Positions 7,710 to 15,372 of a stretch of 64,000 bases of DNA are shown piece after piece. Position numbers and translations under genes: made by a program. Positions within the stretch are counted from its first letter, which is position 1. Every line of letters begins with the position of its first letter. The notes beneath the pieces are model-generated. The model made no database searches, had not been told where the DNA came from, and was given only the letters and a program-made list of their open reading frames with translations. The DNA comes from a virus, in the IMG/VR virus record IMGVR_UViG_3300037297_000066, positions 248,001 through 312,000 of that record; one strand, given 5' to 3'.

Positions 7710-8257
7710 CCTGGAACCTGAAGCAGGCAAAAAAGTGGCCGGAGGCTCTCATCAAGGGAGTCTCCGGGTTACCAGGGCGCCCCCGCTACTTGTGGTCTTG
7801 CACACACTACGACGGAGCTCTTTCTGGCGTCTGTCTCCATGAGGGTCGAGAACACTGGTTCGAGTGTGTTTATGACCAGCAGTGGATTGACAGTAGTGAA
7901 GGCGAACCAGAGTTTTTCCAAGGAAGAATCTTCGTACTGATTGAGCTGACAGCAGACGACATCAAACACGAGTACTCCCTTCAAAAACGGTTCAGCTTCT
8001 TCCTGGGAGGGCCCGTGGTCATGTACGAAGAGGATGGGTCTCGAAAGCGTGGCAGGCTAGTCAAGGATGGTAGGTTTGCCAGGCTGAAGAGGCGCATTCT
8101 GAACGGACCTTGGCGTTGGAAGCTCTACAACTGGTCTGTTCGGAACAAACCTAAGAGGGACTACTCCACTCGCAAGGTGGTTGGTTGGTGGGGGACCAAA
8201 GGCTTCAGCTTTGACATGTGCCTGGCTTATGGCCTGCACAAGAGAGGGCTGCTCTGA
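7673..8257 (+). CDS. hypothetical protein, start uncertain
   Basis: No ATG lies near the natural beginning; TTG 7673 is the earliest plausible start and gives about 194 residues overlapping the previous gene by 37 nt. Convincing protein sequence starts around WNLKQAKKWPEALIKG. Strand-rich core, basic C-terminal region. Stop overlaps the next ATG. Confidence 0.6.
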   Translation: MAEGKSRTAGGVTWNLKQAKKWPEALIKGVSGLPGRPRYLWSCTHYDGALSGVCLHEGREHWFECVYDQQWIDSSEGEPEFFQGRIFVLIELTADDIKHEYSLQKRFSFFLGGPVVMYEEDGSRKRGRLVKDGRFARLKRRILNGPWRWKLYNWSVRNKPKRDYSTRKVVGWWGTKGFSFDMCLAYGLHKRGLL

Positions 8258-8523
8258 TGAAGAACGTAGCTACTCTGACAGTGGAGGATGTCTACATGAT
8301 CTCCTACCTAGTCATGCGAGGATGGAAGCATCAAGGGTATCCAGACTGCTGGATCAAGGAAGGTTTCTACCATACCAAAACACAGCGGGCCGAGAGGTGT
8401 AACTGCGGCGGGTGTTGGGAAGATGTGGAGACCAATGAATTTGATTTGGAAGAGGCATACTATGTCCAAGAAGAAATTGACGCTAATCCAGACGGCGCTT
8501 CAGCCCCTCAAGCAACAGATTGA
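8257..8523 (+). CDS. hypothetical protein
   Basis: 88 residues from ATG 8257 overlapping the previous stop. CNCGGC motif near residue 60 may bind a metal. Acidic C-terminus overlaps the next gene by 62 nt. Confidence 0.6.
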   Translation: MKNVATLTVEDVYMISYLVMRGWKHQGYPDCWIKEGFYHTKTQRAERCNCGGCWEDVETNEFDLEEAYYVQEEIDANPDGASAPQATD

Positions 8524-8752
8524 GGGTAAGGGTCTCCCTTGGGAGGAACCCTACGTCCTGGAAGAGGCTCCAGACTTTGCCGAGTGGGTCAAGGCCGATT
8601 GCCGGCTCGGGGCCGATGTGAGTTCTGGGAAGCTATGCATGTGGTTCATCACCAAGGATGACCTGAAATGGCAGCATCCCGACTTCGATCTAGAGCACCA
8701 CCTAGGGCTCTATGAGAGCTATGTCCGATGGCCAGAAAACTTTACCTCGTGA
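8462..8752 (+). CDS. hypothetical acidic protein
   Basis: 96 residues from ATG 8462. Trp-rich (LPWEEPYVLEEAPDFAEWVK). Overlaps both neighbours (62 nt upstream, 25 nt downstream), typical of the compaction here. Confidence 0.6.
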   Translation: MSKKKLTLIQTALQPLKQQIEGKGLPWEEPYVLEEAPDFAEWVKADCRLGADVSSGKLCMWFITKDDLKWQHPDFDLEHHLGLYESYVRWPENFTS

Positions 8753-9051
8753 CCCGTAGCGACCTGCCCTTTGAGCAACAGGCCGTGCAGGCCGCTCACA
8801 GCCTCCACAGCTTCGAGAAGGAGCACCGGGAGGTCTATGTGACCTGGAGGGATGAAAGCCAAACCCTGGCCTTTCTGGCGGCTCCCAATGAGGGAGCTCT
8901 CCAGAGGCTCTTGGAGAAAGCTGAGTGGGCTGGGGTCCCTGCTGCTGGATTTCTGGAACCAGACTTGGGGAACTCCTTGACAGCAGTGGCTGTCGGGCCG
9001 GCCGGAAAGAAACTTTGCAGGCGTTTTCCATTGGCTATCTCTGGTGTATAG
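8728..9051 (+). CDS. peptidyl-tRNA hydrolase, PTH2-like
   Basis: 107 residues. KLYLVTRSDLPFEQQAVQAAH at the N-terminus and GNSLTAVAVGPAGK near residues 82-95 follow the PTH2 fold pattern (beta-strand, basic-acidic-polar helix, then a T-x-VAIGP-like strand). PTH2 enzymes recycle peptidyl-tRNA dropped from ribosomes, which suits a genome carrying dozens of tRNAs and a tmRNA. Some classical residues (K at the start of helix 1) are replaced, so activity is inferred. Confidence 0.75.
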   Translation: MARKLYLVTRSDLPFEQQAVQAAHSLHSFEKEHREVYVTWRDESQTLAFLAAPNEGALQRLLEKAEWAGVPAAGFLEPDLGNSLTAVAVGPAGKKLCRRFPLAISGV

Positions 9052-9052
9052 T
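9042..9052 (+). promoter_or_regulatory. GGTGTA-type putative promoter
   Basis: TGGTGTATAGT overlaps the PTH2 stop codon and sits 6 nt before the GTG start at 9059. Confidence 0.5.
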
Positions 9053-9058
9053 CTCTAG

Positions 9059-9334
9059 GTGCCTCCCCGGAATCCTCTCTACAAGGTGGGCTCGGTCATC
9101 GAGACCAGTGATGGCCTGATGGAGGTTCGTCCGGAACGCTACGACTATGAGAACGCCAAACACACCTGCCCTGTCTGCGGGGGCATTGGTTGGGTTTGGC
9201 AAGGAACTTTCACCTGTGATGGGAACATCAACTGTCAGGCCAGAGCTCTCGTAGCCTGCGGTACTGTGTTTGTTCCTGCTCACAATACGTGGCAACAGAG
9301 AGTGCTAGATCAGAAGCATTTGGAAGGAAGGTGA
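9059..9334 (+). CDS. zinc-ribbon hypothetical protein
   Basis: 91 residues from GTG. CPVCGGIGWVW near residue 37 with a later C/C pair gives a DnaJ-like or rubredoxin-like zinc ribbon. Unknown role. Confidence 0.6.
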   Translation: MPPRNPLYKVGSVIETSDGLMEVRPERYDYENAKHTCPVCGGIGWVWQGTFTCDGNINCQARALVACGTVFVPAHNTWQQRVLDQKHLEGR

Positions 9335-9351
9335 TCCTGATGTTTTGAACT

Positions 9352-9555
9352 ATGCACATCAATCATCGACGTAAGAACGTCCATCGGGCCAAACACCACA
9401 ACTGTCGGGTCATGCCATTGATGAACTCATCGAGTCCGTTTCGTCAGGTCAAGAATCGAGAGGCTAGACGAAACGCTCGTAATCTCATCAAGGGCGGCCT
9501 CTTCGACAACATTCCTGCGAAGTACCCCAGGAACGTTCGCTGGGAATACTGGTAA
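9352..9555 (+). CDS. small basic protein
   Basis: 67 residues, very rich in Arg/Asn/His; starts MHINHRRKN like the small basic proteins at 41131 and 41383. Ends just before the first suppressor tRNA (stop 9553-9555, tRNA from 9557). Confidence 0.55.
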   Translation: MHINHRRKNVHRAKHHNCRVMPLMNSSSPFRQVKNREARRNARNLIKGGLFDNIPAKYPRNVRWEYW

Positions 9556-9556
9556 T

Positions 9557-9634
9557 GCTCTCGGACCCCGTGGAAGGGGCGACGGATTCTAACCCCGTGT
9601 CAGAGTGAGGGTTCAACTCCCTCCGAGAGCGCCA
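9557..9634 (+). tRNA. tRNA with anticodon CTA (amber suppressor)
   Basis: Acceptor GCTCTCG pairs with CGAGAGC, discriminator G and encoded CCA. D stem CCCC/GGGG, T arm GAGGG-TTCAACT-CCCTC. Anticodon loop TTCTAAC puts CTA at 589-591 (9589-9591). The anticodon stem has an A-C mismatch at its base, and the variable region is about 8 nt. Confidence 0.8.
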
Positions 9635-9635
9635 T

Positions 9636-9714
9636 GGGGACGTAGCTCAGTGGTTGAGAGCGGCGAGCTCTAAACTCGTGTCTGTCGGGGGTTCGAGTCC
9701 CTCCGTCCTCACCA
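9636..9714 (+). tRNA. tRNA with anticodon CTA (amber suppressor)
   Basis: Clean cloverleaf: acceptor GGGGACG/CGTCCTC, D stem GCTC/GAGC, anticodon stem GCGAG/CTCGT with loop CTCTAAA (anticodon CTA at 9670-9672, U33 and A37 present), T loop TTCGAGT, discriminator A, encoded CCA. 7-nt variable loop. Reads UAG. Confidence 0.87.
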
Positions 9715-10218
9715 GGCCACGATGATCCGTTGACCCTTCAGGGACTGGACGTCGGTGTGCAGGAAGTTCTTCATGATCTCAGGAACGTAGCTGTAGAGCT
9801 TTCGGTTCTCTTTCCACACACCTTCTACGATTCGTCCTTTTCCTGTACGGTCCCCCTCATCCACAGTGAAGTAGGCCACAAGAGCGTAGCTGGCTACTTC
9901 AATGACTTCCTCACGTTCTTCGGACTCCCAGAGCTGGTCCAACACGTTTGACACAGTGGCCGTTTCGGCTCCTTGAGCAAGAAACTTCAGGACAGCCTCG
10001 TTGTGGGTAGGGGAGCAGTGTTGGGGGTCGTACACTAGGTTATCCACCCCGAGCGTACGTAGAAAGTCGGCTGTCTTGTCGCAACGTCCTCCCCCAACAT
10101 CGACATTGATCATCCCCCGTTTCCACACTCTCGCCTCAGCCAACACTCTGTACAAAAGTGGGACTTCCTCGCAACAGCAAGACGTTTGTGGGGCCACTCC
10201 GCCTAAGTGACCCCACAA
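9709..10218 (-). CDS. putative SAM-dependent methyltransferase-like protein
   Basis: INVDVGGGRCDKTADFL resembles motif I of class I methyltransferases, followed by VYDP at the expected end of strand 2 and a TVSNVLDQL strand-4-like segment. No catalytic motif is identifiable. The far upstream TTG start (10218) would place the N-terminus across a strong hairpin (10185-10219); ATG 10113 is the conservative start. Overlaps the suppressor tRNA end by 6 nt on the opposite strand. Confidence 0.65.
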   Translation of the reverse strand: MWGHLGGVAPQTSCCCEEVPLLYRVLAEARVWKRGMINVDVGGGRCDKTADFLRTLGVDNLVYDPQHCSPTHNEAVLKFLAQGAETATVSNVLDQLWESEEREEVIEVASYALVAYFTVDEGDRTGKGRIVEGVWKENRKLYSYVPEIMKNFLHTDVQSLKGQRIIVAW

Positions 10219-10219
10219 A
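10185..10219. terminator. intergenic hairpin
   Basis: Arms TTTGTGGGG and CCCCACAAA with inner CACT/AGTG; sits just after the stop of the minus-strand gene 10224-11165. No U-run is obvious, so it may be a processing or attenuation hairpin. Confidence 0.4.
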
Positions 10220-10223
10220 TAGT

Positions 10224-11165
10224 TCAGGCTTGGACCACTTTCAGGTGCTGTAACCGTTCCAGATCAACGTCGTGAGCCGTGTTGTCAGTATCGGTCCACT
10301 TCATGCGTTTCCCGGACTTCTGGATACGTGTCACTCCCACGATCTTCTGCACTCGGTGGCAACCCTTACGCCCTGGGATAGGTTCACTTTCAGATAATTC
10401 TACCAGGTCTCCCACTCGCAAATGGTCGGGGGGAATGTAGACCACCTTAGAAGAGTTTCCTTGGTGCCGGTTAGCCAAGGCTCGGGCAACCCTTTCCTGG
10501 AGCTCCTTTTCGGTGATGAGAAGGTCATTGACCTGAGTAGGATCCGAACTAGCTTTCGTGACGAAAGAGTCTCCAGGTAACTGGGAGGCTTTCGTAGCTA
10601 GTCCTGATTGGATCTCTTCATCCATGTCTTCTAGCTGTGTCCGTGTAGGAGGCATCCGAATGTTGGGGCTGACTCCTCGTTCCCTAGCGTTGGCGTGAAT
10701 GCGTTCGACGTGGTTGAAAGGTAGAGGAGCTCCCCGAGCTGGGACCACGAAGGGAATGTCTAGATGACCACTCTCCTGCCCTTCAACCAAAGACTTCAAA
10801 GTGAAAGGTTTCACCTGAAGTAATAGGAGTTGGTTGGTCCAGAAAGACTCTTCGGCTTCCGGGGTCCTCTCAACGGAGATCCCCAAGCTTCTAGCTTGAT
10901 CGAAGAACCCGCTACCTGGCTTTTCAGTCTCGGCATTGACCACTACCGCCGTCGAGAGGGGGCGTTTATCCTGGTGGTCTTCTTCGGCAATGATGGCCAG
11001 AATCTCGGCCAAACCTCGTCCTCGAATGGCGTGTTTGACCGTATCGGCTACGGCTCCGTAGCTCACGAGAAGGTGTAGATGGTGGGCATAATGGGAGAGG
11101 ATGCCTCGGACACAAGCTACGTGTAGGGCGTCCACTACCCGCTTCTCAGCGTGATTTAGCGTCAT
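10224..11165 (-). CDS. hypothetical protein
   Basis: 313 residues. Helical His-rich N-terminus, then a disordered charged middle (residues about 170-235), and a C-terminal strand-rich module (LRVGDLVELSESEPIPG, residues about 250-313) that looks KOW/SH3-like. Role unknown. Confidence 0.7.
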   Translation of the reverse strand: MTLNHAEKRVVDALHVACVRGILSHYAHHLHLLVSYGAVADTVKHAIRGRGLAEILAIIAEEDHQDKRPLSTAVVVNAETEKPGSGFFDQARSLGISVERTPEAEESFWTNQLLLLQVKPFTLKSLVEGQESGHLDIPFVVPARGAPLPFNHVERIHANARERGVSPNIRMPPTRTQLEDMDEEIQSGLATKASQLPGDSFVTKASSDPTQVNDLLITEKELQERVARALANRHQGNSSKVVYIPPDHLRVGDLVELSESEPIPGRKGCHRVQKIVGVTRIQKSGKRMKWTDTDNTAHDVDLERLQHLKVVQA

Positions 11166-11242
11166 GACTGACTCCGTTCGATTGTCGCTCGCCAGTTTGT
11201 GCGAGCCAGCGACAGACCATCCCGTCGCTACCTGGAGTCACC

Positions 11243-11284
11243 CTACAAGTAGAAGTTCAACCTGGCTTGGTAACTTACTTGTAG
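11243..11284. other. leader hairpin
   Basis: CTACAAGTA pairs with TACTTGTAG, extended by AAGTT/AACTT, 12 nt before the ATG at 11297. A second hairpin (GTCGCT/AGCGAC) precedes it near 11177-11207. Possible 5' UTR regulatory structure. Confidence 0.4.
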
Positions 11285-11296
11285 GCTTCCCAAAGC

Positions 11297-11596
11297 ATGA
11301 AGAACTACGACTACGATCGTACAAAGACGGCCGCCAAGGCCAAGGTACCCGTCTTCTCGAAGTTCGAGGTCAAGGTACCTGCCAAGAAGATCGAGTCAGA
11401 AGTAGCCAAGCACTACGACGTGGTACCCGGATCTTGCAAGTTGCAAAGAGGGGTTGAGCAGAAGCACAACGGTGCTTACGTCAACTTCACCTGCCAAAGC
11501 AAGGATGGGGAAACCCTGACAGGCTCCGTGACCACCTCTTTGGAAAACCACGGGAACGCCATCAGGGCCATGGCCTTCATCAACGTGGACGGCTAG
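11297..11596 (+). CDS. YDYDR-tag protein
   Basis: 99 residues. N-terminus MKNYDYDRTKTAAKAK carries the recurrent YDYDR tag; the rest is a compact strand/helix domain (residues about 20-99) with no recognised family. Converges on groES with a 4-nt overlap. Confidence 0.7.
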   Translation: MKNYDYDRTKTAAKAKVPVFSKFEVKVPAKKIESEVAKHYDVVPGSCKLQRGVEQKHNGAYVNFTCQSKDGETLTGSVTTSLENHGNAIRAMAFINVDG

Positions 11597-11883
11597 TCTG
11601 ACTCGATGACACAGAGGATGGTGTCCTCTGACTGGACCACTACCTCTTCTCCGTCGAGGATGGTTTCGTTGCTGGCGTAGGACTGGAACACCACGTGGTC
11701 CCCGACTTTGACCTCCATTGGAAGTCGCCCGCCGTTCTTCAGGAACTTGCCGGGGCCCACGGCCAGGACCTCTCCCTCGTAGGGAGTTTCTTTGGCGGTC
11801 GGGGGGATGTAGATCCCTCCGGCACTCATCTCTTCAGCTTCTTTTCGCCGAATCACTACCTGGTTGTGAAGAGGTCGTAGCAT
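11593..11883 (-). CDS. groS: GroES-like co-chaperonin
   Basis: 96 residues, normal for GroES. Begins LRPLHNQVVIRRKEAEE, has the mobile-loop segment SAGGIYIPPTAKE near residues 20-32 and EGEVLAVGPG near 36-45, followed by VKVGDHVVFQSYASNE. It caps the GroEL double ring. Its partner GroEL is at 60056-61684, 48 kb away, so the pair is complete though not adjacent. Confidence 0.95.
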   Translation of the reverse strand: MLRPLHNQVVIRRKEAEEMSAGGIYIPPTAKETPYEGEVLAVGPGKFLKNGGRLPMEVKVGDHVVFQSYASNETILDGEEVVVQSEDTILCVIESD

Positions 11884-12043
11884 CTCTTGATCTCCATCTG
11901 AAGTAGAGCAACAGCAGGCCGATTGCTCCCCAGAGCCCTGTGACGGACCACATGAGGGGATGGTTAGCCATTAGGCTGAGCAGGACCAACCCTATCAAAG
12001 GTAGCCCGAAGGTTACAAGGTCCAAAACGGTTCTCTGGCTCAT
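11834..12043 (-). CDS. small membrane protein
   Basis: 69 residues with two hydrophobic segments (about residues 11-25 and 31-48) and a basic, serine-rich tail. Overlaps the start of groES by 50 nt. Could be an accessory lysis or envelope protein; no holin family recognised. Confidence 0.55.
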   Translation of the reverse strand: MSQRTVLDLVTFGLPLIGLVLLSLMANHPLMWSVTGLWGAIGLLLLYFRWRSRDATTSSQPGSDSAKRS

Positions 12044-12110
12044 AACTCAACTCCTGAAAGGGGTCGCTAGTTAAGCCAGGGCATAAACAGGTGCGGGGAA
12101 CTGAACCCTT

Positions 12111-12731
12111 CTACTGGCAGTAGGAGCACGAACACCCAAGCCTTTCCAAGGTCATGCAGTCCACTTCCAGACCCGTACAGGAGTTGGAGTCTCCGCAAGC
12201 ACATCCGGATGCGTAGATGCAGGCGTCGTCACAGTAGAACACACAAGTGTCGTACACATCATAGTCAGGAGTGAGACACCTTTCCTCTAGCTCAGCTTGA
12301 GTGAGCAGGCAGTCGTCTCCTGAAGATCCCCCCGAAGAAGATCCGCCAGAGCCTCCCAGTATGTCTTCTTGGCAATCCCCGTCACAATCGAGGTAGGCAC
12401 TCTCATCCGCTTGAGCCTGCGCTTCGTCAACGAAGGTTCCTTGTTCTGCGTCCCACACACCCTGGTCTTGCACCGGGGCATTCCATCGCAAGGCGAGTCC
12501 TGCACAAGACACGTCTTCGATGCAGGCGACTCGACAAGCGACGTACTCCTCTGGGTAGTCAGCCCAATCATTAGCGTGACGGGCATCTAGCTCGCAGTCG
12601 TAAAGCCTCTGATTGTAGCGGGCTGTCAGATCAGGGTAACTGTTGTGTGAAGGCTCATCTTCTTCCACTTCTGGGAGAAGCCCACAAGCCGTGAAAAATG
12701 CCACAAAACCAAGAAGAGTTTTCGTTGTCAT
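12111..12731 (-). CDS. cysteine-rich lipoprotein
   Basis: 206 residues. Short hydrophobic signal (LLGFVAFFTAC) with a lipobox-like cysteine at about residue 16, an acidic region, a Gly/Ser linker (GGSGGSSSGGSSG) near residue 130, and about 20 cysteines overall with a CSCSYCQ end. Cys-rich lipoproteins of this style are common in Myxococcota and relatives, hinting at the host. Probably exported; may alter the infected-cell surface. Confidence 0.75.
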   Translation of the reverse strand: MTTKTLLGFVAFFTACGLLPEVEEDEPSHNSYPDLTARYNQRLYDCELDARHANDWADYPEEYVACRVACIEDVSCAGLALRWNAPVQDQGVWDAEQGTFVDEAQAQADESAYLDCDGDCQEDILGGSGGSSSGGSSGDDCLLTQAELEERCLTPDYDVYDTCVFYCDDACIYASGCACGDSNSCTGLEVDCMTLERLGCSCSYCQ

Positions 12732-13213
12732 GTCAGATCATACACCGTGACGGGGACTCGGACGACCTTCTGAATGATCTCTTCGATCCGACTCCAATCC
12801 CCTCCAGCCAAGCCAGCACCCATCCGGGGCATGTGGATGGTGGCGTTGTTGATCCTGGCCCGTACGTTGACCTGGAAAAGTCCTGAGTGGATAGCCTCGT
12901 AACGGATGGGGTGCTTGTTTTCCGTTCGTCGAACTCCGTGCTGGCCGATGACATTAGCCACCCAGAGCTGGGTCTCCACTTCGATGAACTGGACGCTTCC
13001 CAACCCGAACTTCCCCACGACCTGGACTCGGCCATCCAAACAACGTCCCGTCCGGTACCATAGACGATAGGCGTTCTCGACGTCCGGCCAACGACGGGTC
13101 AGAGCCTTGACGAAACCCGCACCCCACCGGCCTTCATCGTTGCAGCAGTGAGCGATGATTTTGGAGCCTTCTCCCCAGGGACGGGTGGCGTCACCTTTGA
13201 CGTACTGAATCAA
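12728..13213 (-). CDS. macrodomain (ADP-ribose-binding/hydrolase) protein
   Basis: 161 residues from a TTG start at 13213. KGDATRP at residues 6-12, KIIAHCCNDEGRWGAGF at 18-34 and HMPRMGAGLAGGDW near 135-148 are the adenine-, ribose- and phosphate-binding loops of the macrodomain, closest to the Appr-1''-phosphatase/ADP-ribosyl-glutamate hydrolase branch. Appr-1''-p is a by-product of tRNA ligation in eukaryotes, of interest in a phage with RtcB and abnormal tRNAs, but that link is speculative. The 3' end overlaps the lipoprotein ATG. Confidence 0.92.
   Translation of the reverse strand: MIQYVKGDATRPWGEGSKIIAHCCNDEGRWGAGFVKALTRRWPDVENAYRLWYRTGRCLDGRVQVVGKFGLGSVQFIEVETQLWVANVIGQHGVRRTENKHPIRYEAIHSGLFQVNVRARINNATIHMPRMGAGLAGGDWSRIEEIIQKVVRVPVTVYDLT
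12737..12747 (-). promoter_or_regulatory. GGTGTA-type putative promoter
   Basis: Minus-strand CGGTGTATGAT ends 6 nt before the lipoprotein ATG (12731) and lies inside the end of the macrodomain gene. Confidence 0.5.
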
Positions 13214-13448
13214 TGTTCCCAGGACAAATAGGACGGTAGTAGTTGGCCAAACGGATGAACATGTGTGTTCTATAGGTGAAATGGTTGTGAAGGATGTTGT
13301 GAATGCCCACCTGGACGTTCATTCCTCCACCCCTTTTTACAAGATTAGCGGCTTCAAGCAGGCTAACCTTGCAGAATTTACAGCAGATTCCGTGACTTCC
13401 TGCTACCCACCTATGCTTTTTCAAGCATCTGAAGAGCCAGTCGAACAT
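13191..13448 (-). CDS. zinc-finger-like protein
   Basis: 85 residues from ATG 13448. CLKKHRWVAGSHGICCKFC has the C-x3-H-x8-C-x2-C spacing of small phage zinc proteins. Overlaps neighbours by 28 and 23 nt. Confidence 0.6.
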   Translation of the reverse strand: MFDWLFRCLKKHRWVAGSHGICCKFCKVSLLEAANLVKRGGGMNVQVGIHNILHNHFTYRTHMFIRLANYYRPICPGNIDSVRQR

Positions 13449-13708
13449 GACTCCGGAACGTACCACATTTCTTTGGGTTTTGCCTGGCATTCCGGGCAGA
13501 CCCAGATCCGGGGATCCTCGGCAGTGGGGCCTGGTCGGGTCACGTACCCAACTCCTCGGGCAGAGTCAGCCGCCTTTCCTGGGTCTACAGCGGGCCCTGT
13601 AGCGGCTTTCCCACACAGGTCACAACGACACACCCAGAATGGCCGAGGCTCTTCATAGAGGGGTGGCGGGGCGTCCACAAGGTACTCTTCTTTGGTTCGT
13701 TCAATCAT
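13421..13708 (-). CDS. zinc-ribbon protein
   Basis: 95 residues from ATG 13708. CRCDLCGKAA near residue 26 and VCPEC near residue 69 form a probable four-cysteine site. Unknown role. Confidence 0.6.
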   Translation of the reverse strand: MIERTKEEYLVDAPPPLYEEPRPFWVCRCDLCGKAATGPAVDPGKAADSARGVGYVTRPGPTAEDPRIWVCPECQAKPKEMWYVPESCSTGSSDA

Positions 13709-13764
13709 GAGTCCAATCCCAGCCAGTGGGTCCTTTCTTGGGGGGAAACGGGTGTGGTTGCTTA

Positions 13765-15240
13765 CTACTCGTAAGTAGCCCGTTGAAAGAGTCGGGGTGT
13801 TGTCAAGGCCAGTCGAGTTACCCGAGCTCCCAGACGGGTGCACGCTCGGTGGTAGGCACTGGAAAGGTGGTCGCTTGAGTACTCGTGGGCGTACTCGTGA
13901 ATCAGCAGACTCAGAAGGTCCTCATCATCGAACTCTCTGTTGGGCCACTCCTTTCCAAGTCGCCCCAGGTTCAAGCAGAGCCAGCCGCCTTTTTCGTAGT
14001 TGGCCGTCCAAGTCACGTGAGGTTCTAGAACGTAGCGAACTGTCACCGTGTGGTTGTCGAACAAGTTGCTTCCCAAAGCTCCACAGAACCTACTCAGCCC
14101 TATCATCTCCTTGGTCCAAGACTCTTCGGGAATGACTTTCTCGGGGTGTCCGTTGGGATCGTAAGGCTTGGGGCTAGGGGTAACCTGGCCGGCGGGAAGG
14201 ATGGCTTCGGTTTCCTTGATTCGGCCCCATACTGCCTTGGAGTAGGCCCCACCGGGAACCACTGTGTATCCCTGGGAGTGAGCAAGCTTCGTTCCCTCTG
14301 AGTCACTGGGATCGAAGATCACAGCCTTGTTTCCGTGTTGGGTGATCACCACGTCTTTGACCGCCCTGGACTCAGTTCGAGGGTCCCCCAGGGCCTCTTG
14401 CAGGAGCCCCGAAGAGACCTCTTCTGCAGACAGCTTGTTGCTCAGGGCATTGAGGATAGCCACTCCCAAAGCCTTCCGATAACTCGGAGGGACATTGTTC
14501 CGTTCCCAGTTGACAGGGACCTTCTGCTGGACGTCTGCATGGTAGGTCAAGGACTCGTCGAGCTCAACGACGGGGATGCCCAGCTCGTAGATGTGGGCGG
14601 TCTCTCCCTCCCGAACTTCGTAGAGCTGGATTCTGGTGTTGCGAGTGGTGGTTCTGAGATTACCCTCGTCGTCTGCTCGGACCGTTTGGAGGGGCATCTC
14701 AACGCTGGCCACGGAGCTTCGGGACTTCAGCCGTTCTCCGTTGATGTAGGTTCCCACGTCCTCGGGGGGAGCCAACTTGTGAATGTCCTGCATCATAGTG
14801 GCGTACTGATCTCTGGTCATCCGGATGTGGGCCGTGATGAGGGATCCTGTTTCCCGTTTCCTCCTACTATGCTGTCGCTTACCATCTTGGATGGTGATGG
14901 TACCTTTCGTCGTCTTCAGTTCAATGAAGGTGGAGAGGGCAATCACCAGCTTCTCTCCGATCTCGAAGCGCCCTCTGAGCTCGGGGTTGCCTGCCTTCTT
15001 GGAATCCCGGTACATCGTGAAGAAGGACTCCAGAAAGGCAAAGCCTTCGGGGGAATCATCCTCGACCAGAATCTCACAGACAGGACGGCCGGGGAGCATT
15101 TCGGCGGACACCCTCACGTAGGTGACCCCGGGCTCGTCCCAGGCATTCTGGAGCAGCTCGTAGATGACGAACGCTTTGGGGCGATGCTCTAATTTGCGGG
15201 CCAGTCCCTTCAAATCGACGACAATTGCGGGCTCACTCAT
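13765..15240 (-). CDS. GHKL ATPase fused to HExxH metallopeptidase-like domain
   Basis: 491 residues from ATG 15240, preceded by GGAG at good spacing. The N-terminus has a GHKL (Hsp90/histidine-kinase/MutL) ATPase: E28-x3-N32-x2-D35, an EDDSPEGF segment and RGRFEIGEKL as the glycine-rich motif. The C-terminal 120 residues contain LIHEYAHEYSSDH, a HExxH zinc-protease signature. The protein may use ATP-driven conformational change to control proteolysis or protein remodelling. The pairing is unusual and the substrate unknown. Confidence 0.85.
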   Translation of the reverse strand: MSEPAIVVDLKGLARKLEHRPKAFVIYELLQNAWDEPGVTYVRVSAEMLPGRPVCEILVEDDSPEGFAFLESFFTMYRDSKKAGNPELRGRFEIGEKLVIALSTFIELKTTKGTITIQDGKRQHSRRKRETGSLITAHIRMTRDQYATMMQDIHKLAPPEDVGTYINGERLKSRSSVASVEMPLQTVRADDEGNLRTTTRNTRIQLYEVREGETAHIYELGIPVVELDESLTYHADVQQKVPVNWERNNVPPSYRKALGVAILNALSNKLSAEEVSSGLLQEALGDPRTESRAVKDVVITQHGNKAVIFDPSDSEGTKLAHSQGYTVVPGGAYSKAVWGRIKETEAILPAGQVTPSPKPYDPNGHPEKVIPEESWTKEMIGLSRFCGALGSNLFDNHTVTVRYVLEPHVTWTANYEKGGWLCLNLGRLGKEWPNREFDDEDLLSLLIHEYAHEYSSDHLSSAYHRACTRLGARVTRLALTTPRLFQRATYE

Positions 15241-15253
15241 GGGATCACACTCC

Positions 15254-15264
15254 ACTGTACACCA
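15254..15264 (-). promoter_or_regulatory. GGTGTA-type putative promoter
   Basis: Minus-strand TGGTGTACAGT ends 14 nt upstream of ATG 15240; the ribosome-binding GGAG follows it. Confidence 0.55.
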
Positions 15265-15372
15265 GGAGACCTGGATCTAGAGATTTTCCAGTAGAACACC
15301 TGAGGGGCCTCAAATTTAACCCAGGGGTTTGGCCCGTTGGCCAGGAAACTCTTTCGATGCTCCCCCTAAAAC

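Noticed and set aside
8728-9051. tRNA nucleotidyltransferase for adding CCA to tRNAs that lack it
   Set aside because: The gene matches PTH2, not a nucleotidyltransferase; no CCA enzyme was found in the window.
9557-9714. Genome-wide amber (TAG) recoding
   Set aside because: Many well-supported genes terminate at TAG without downstream coding continuation.
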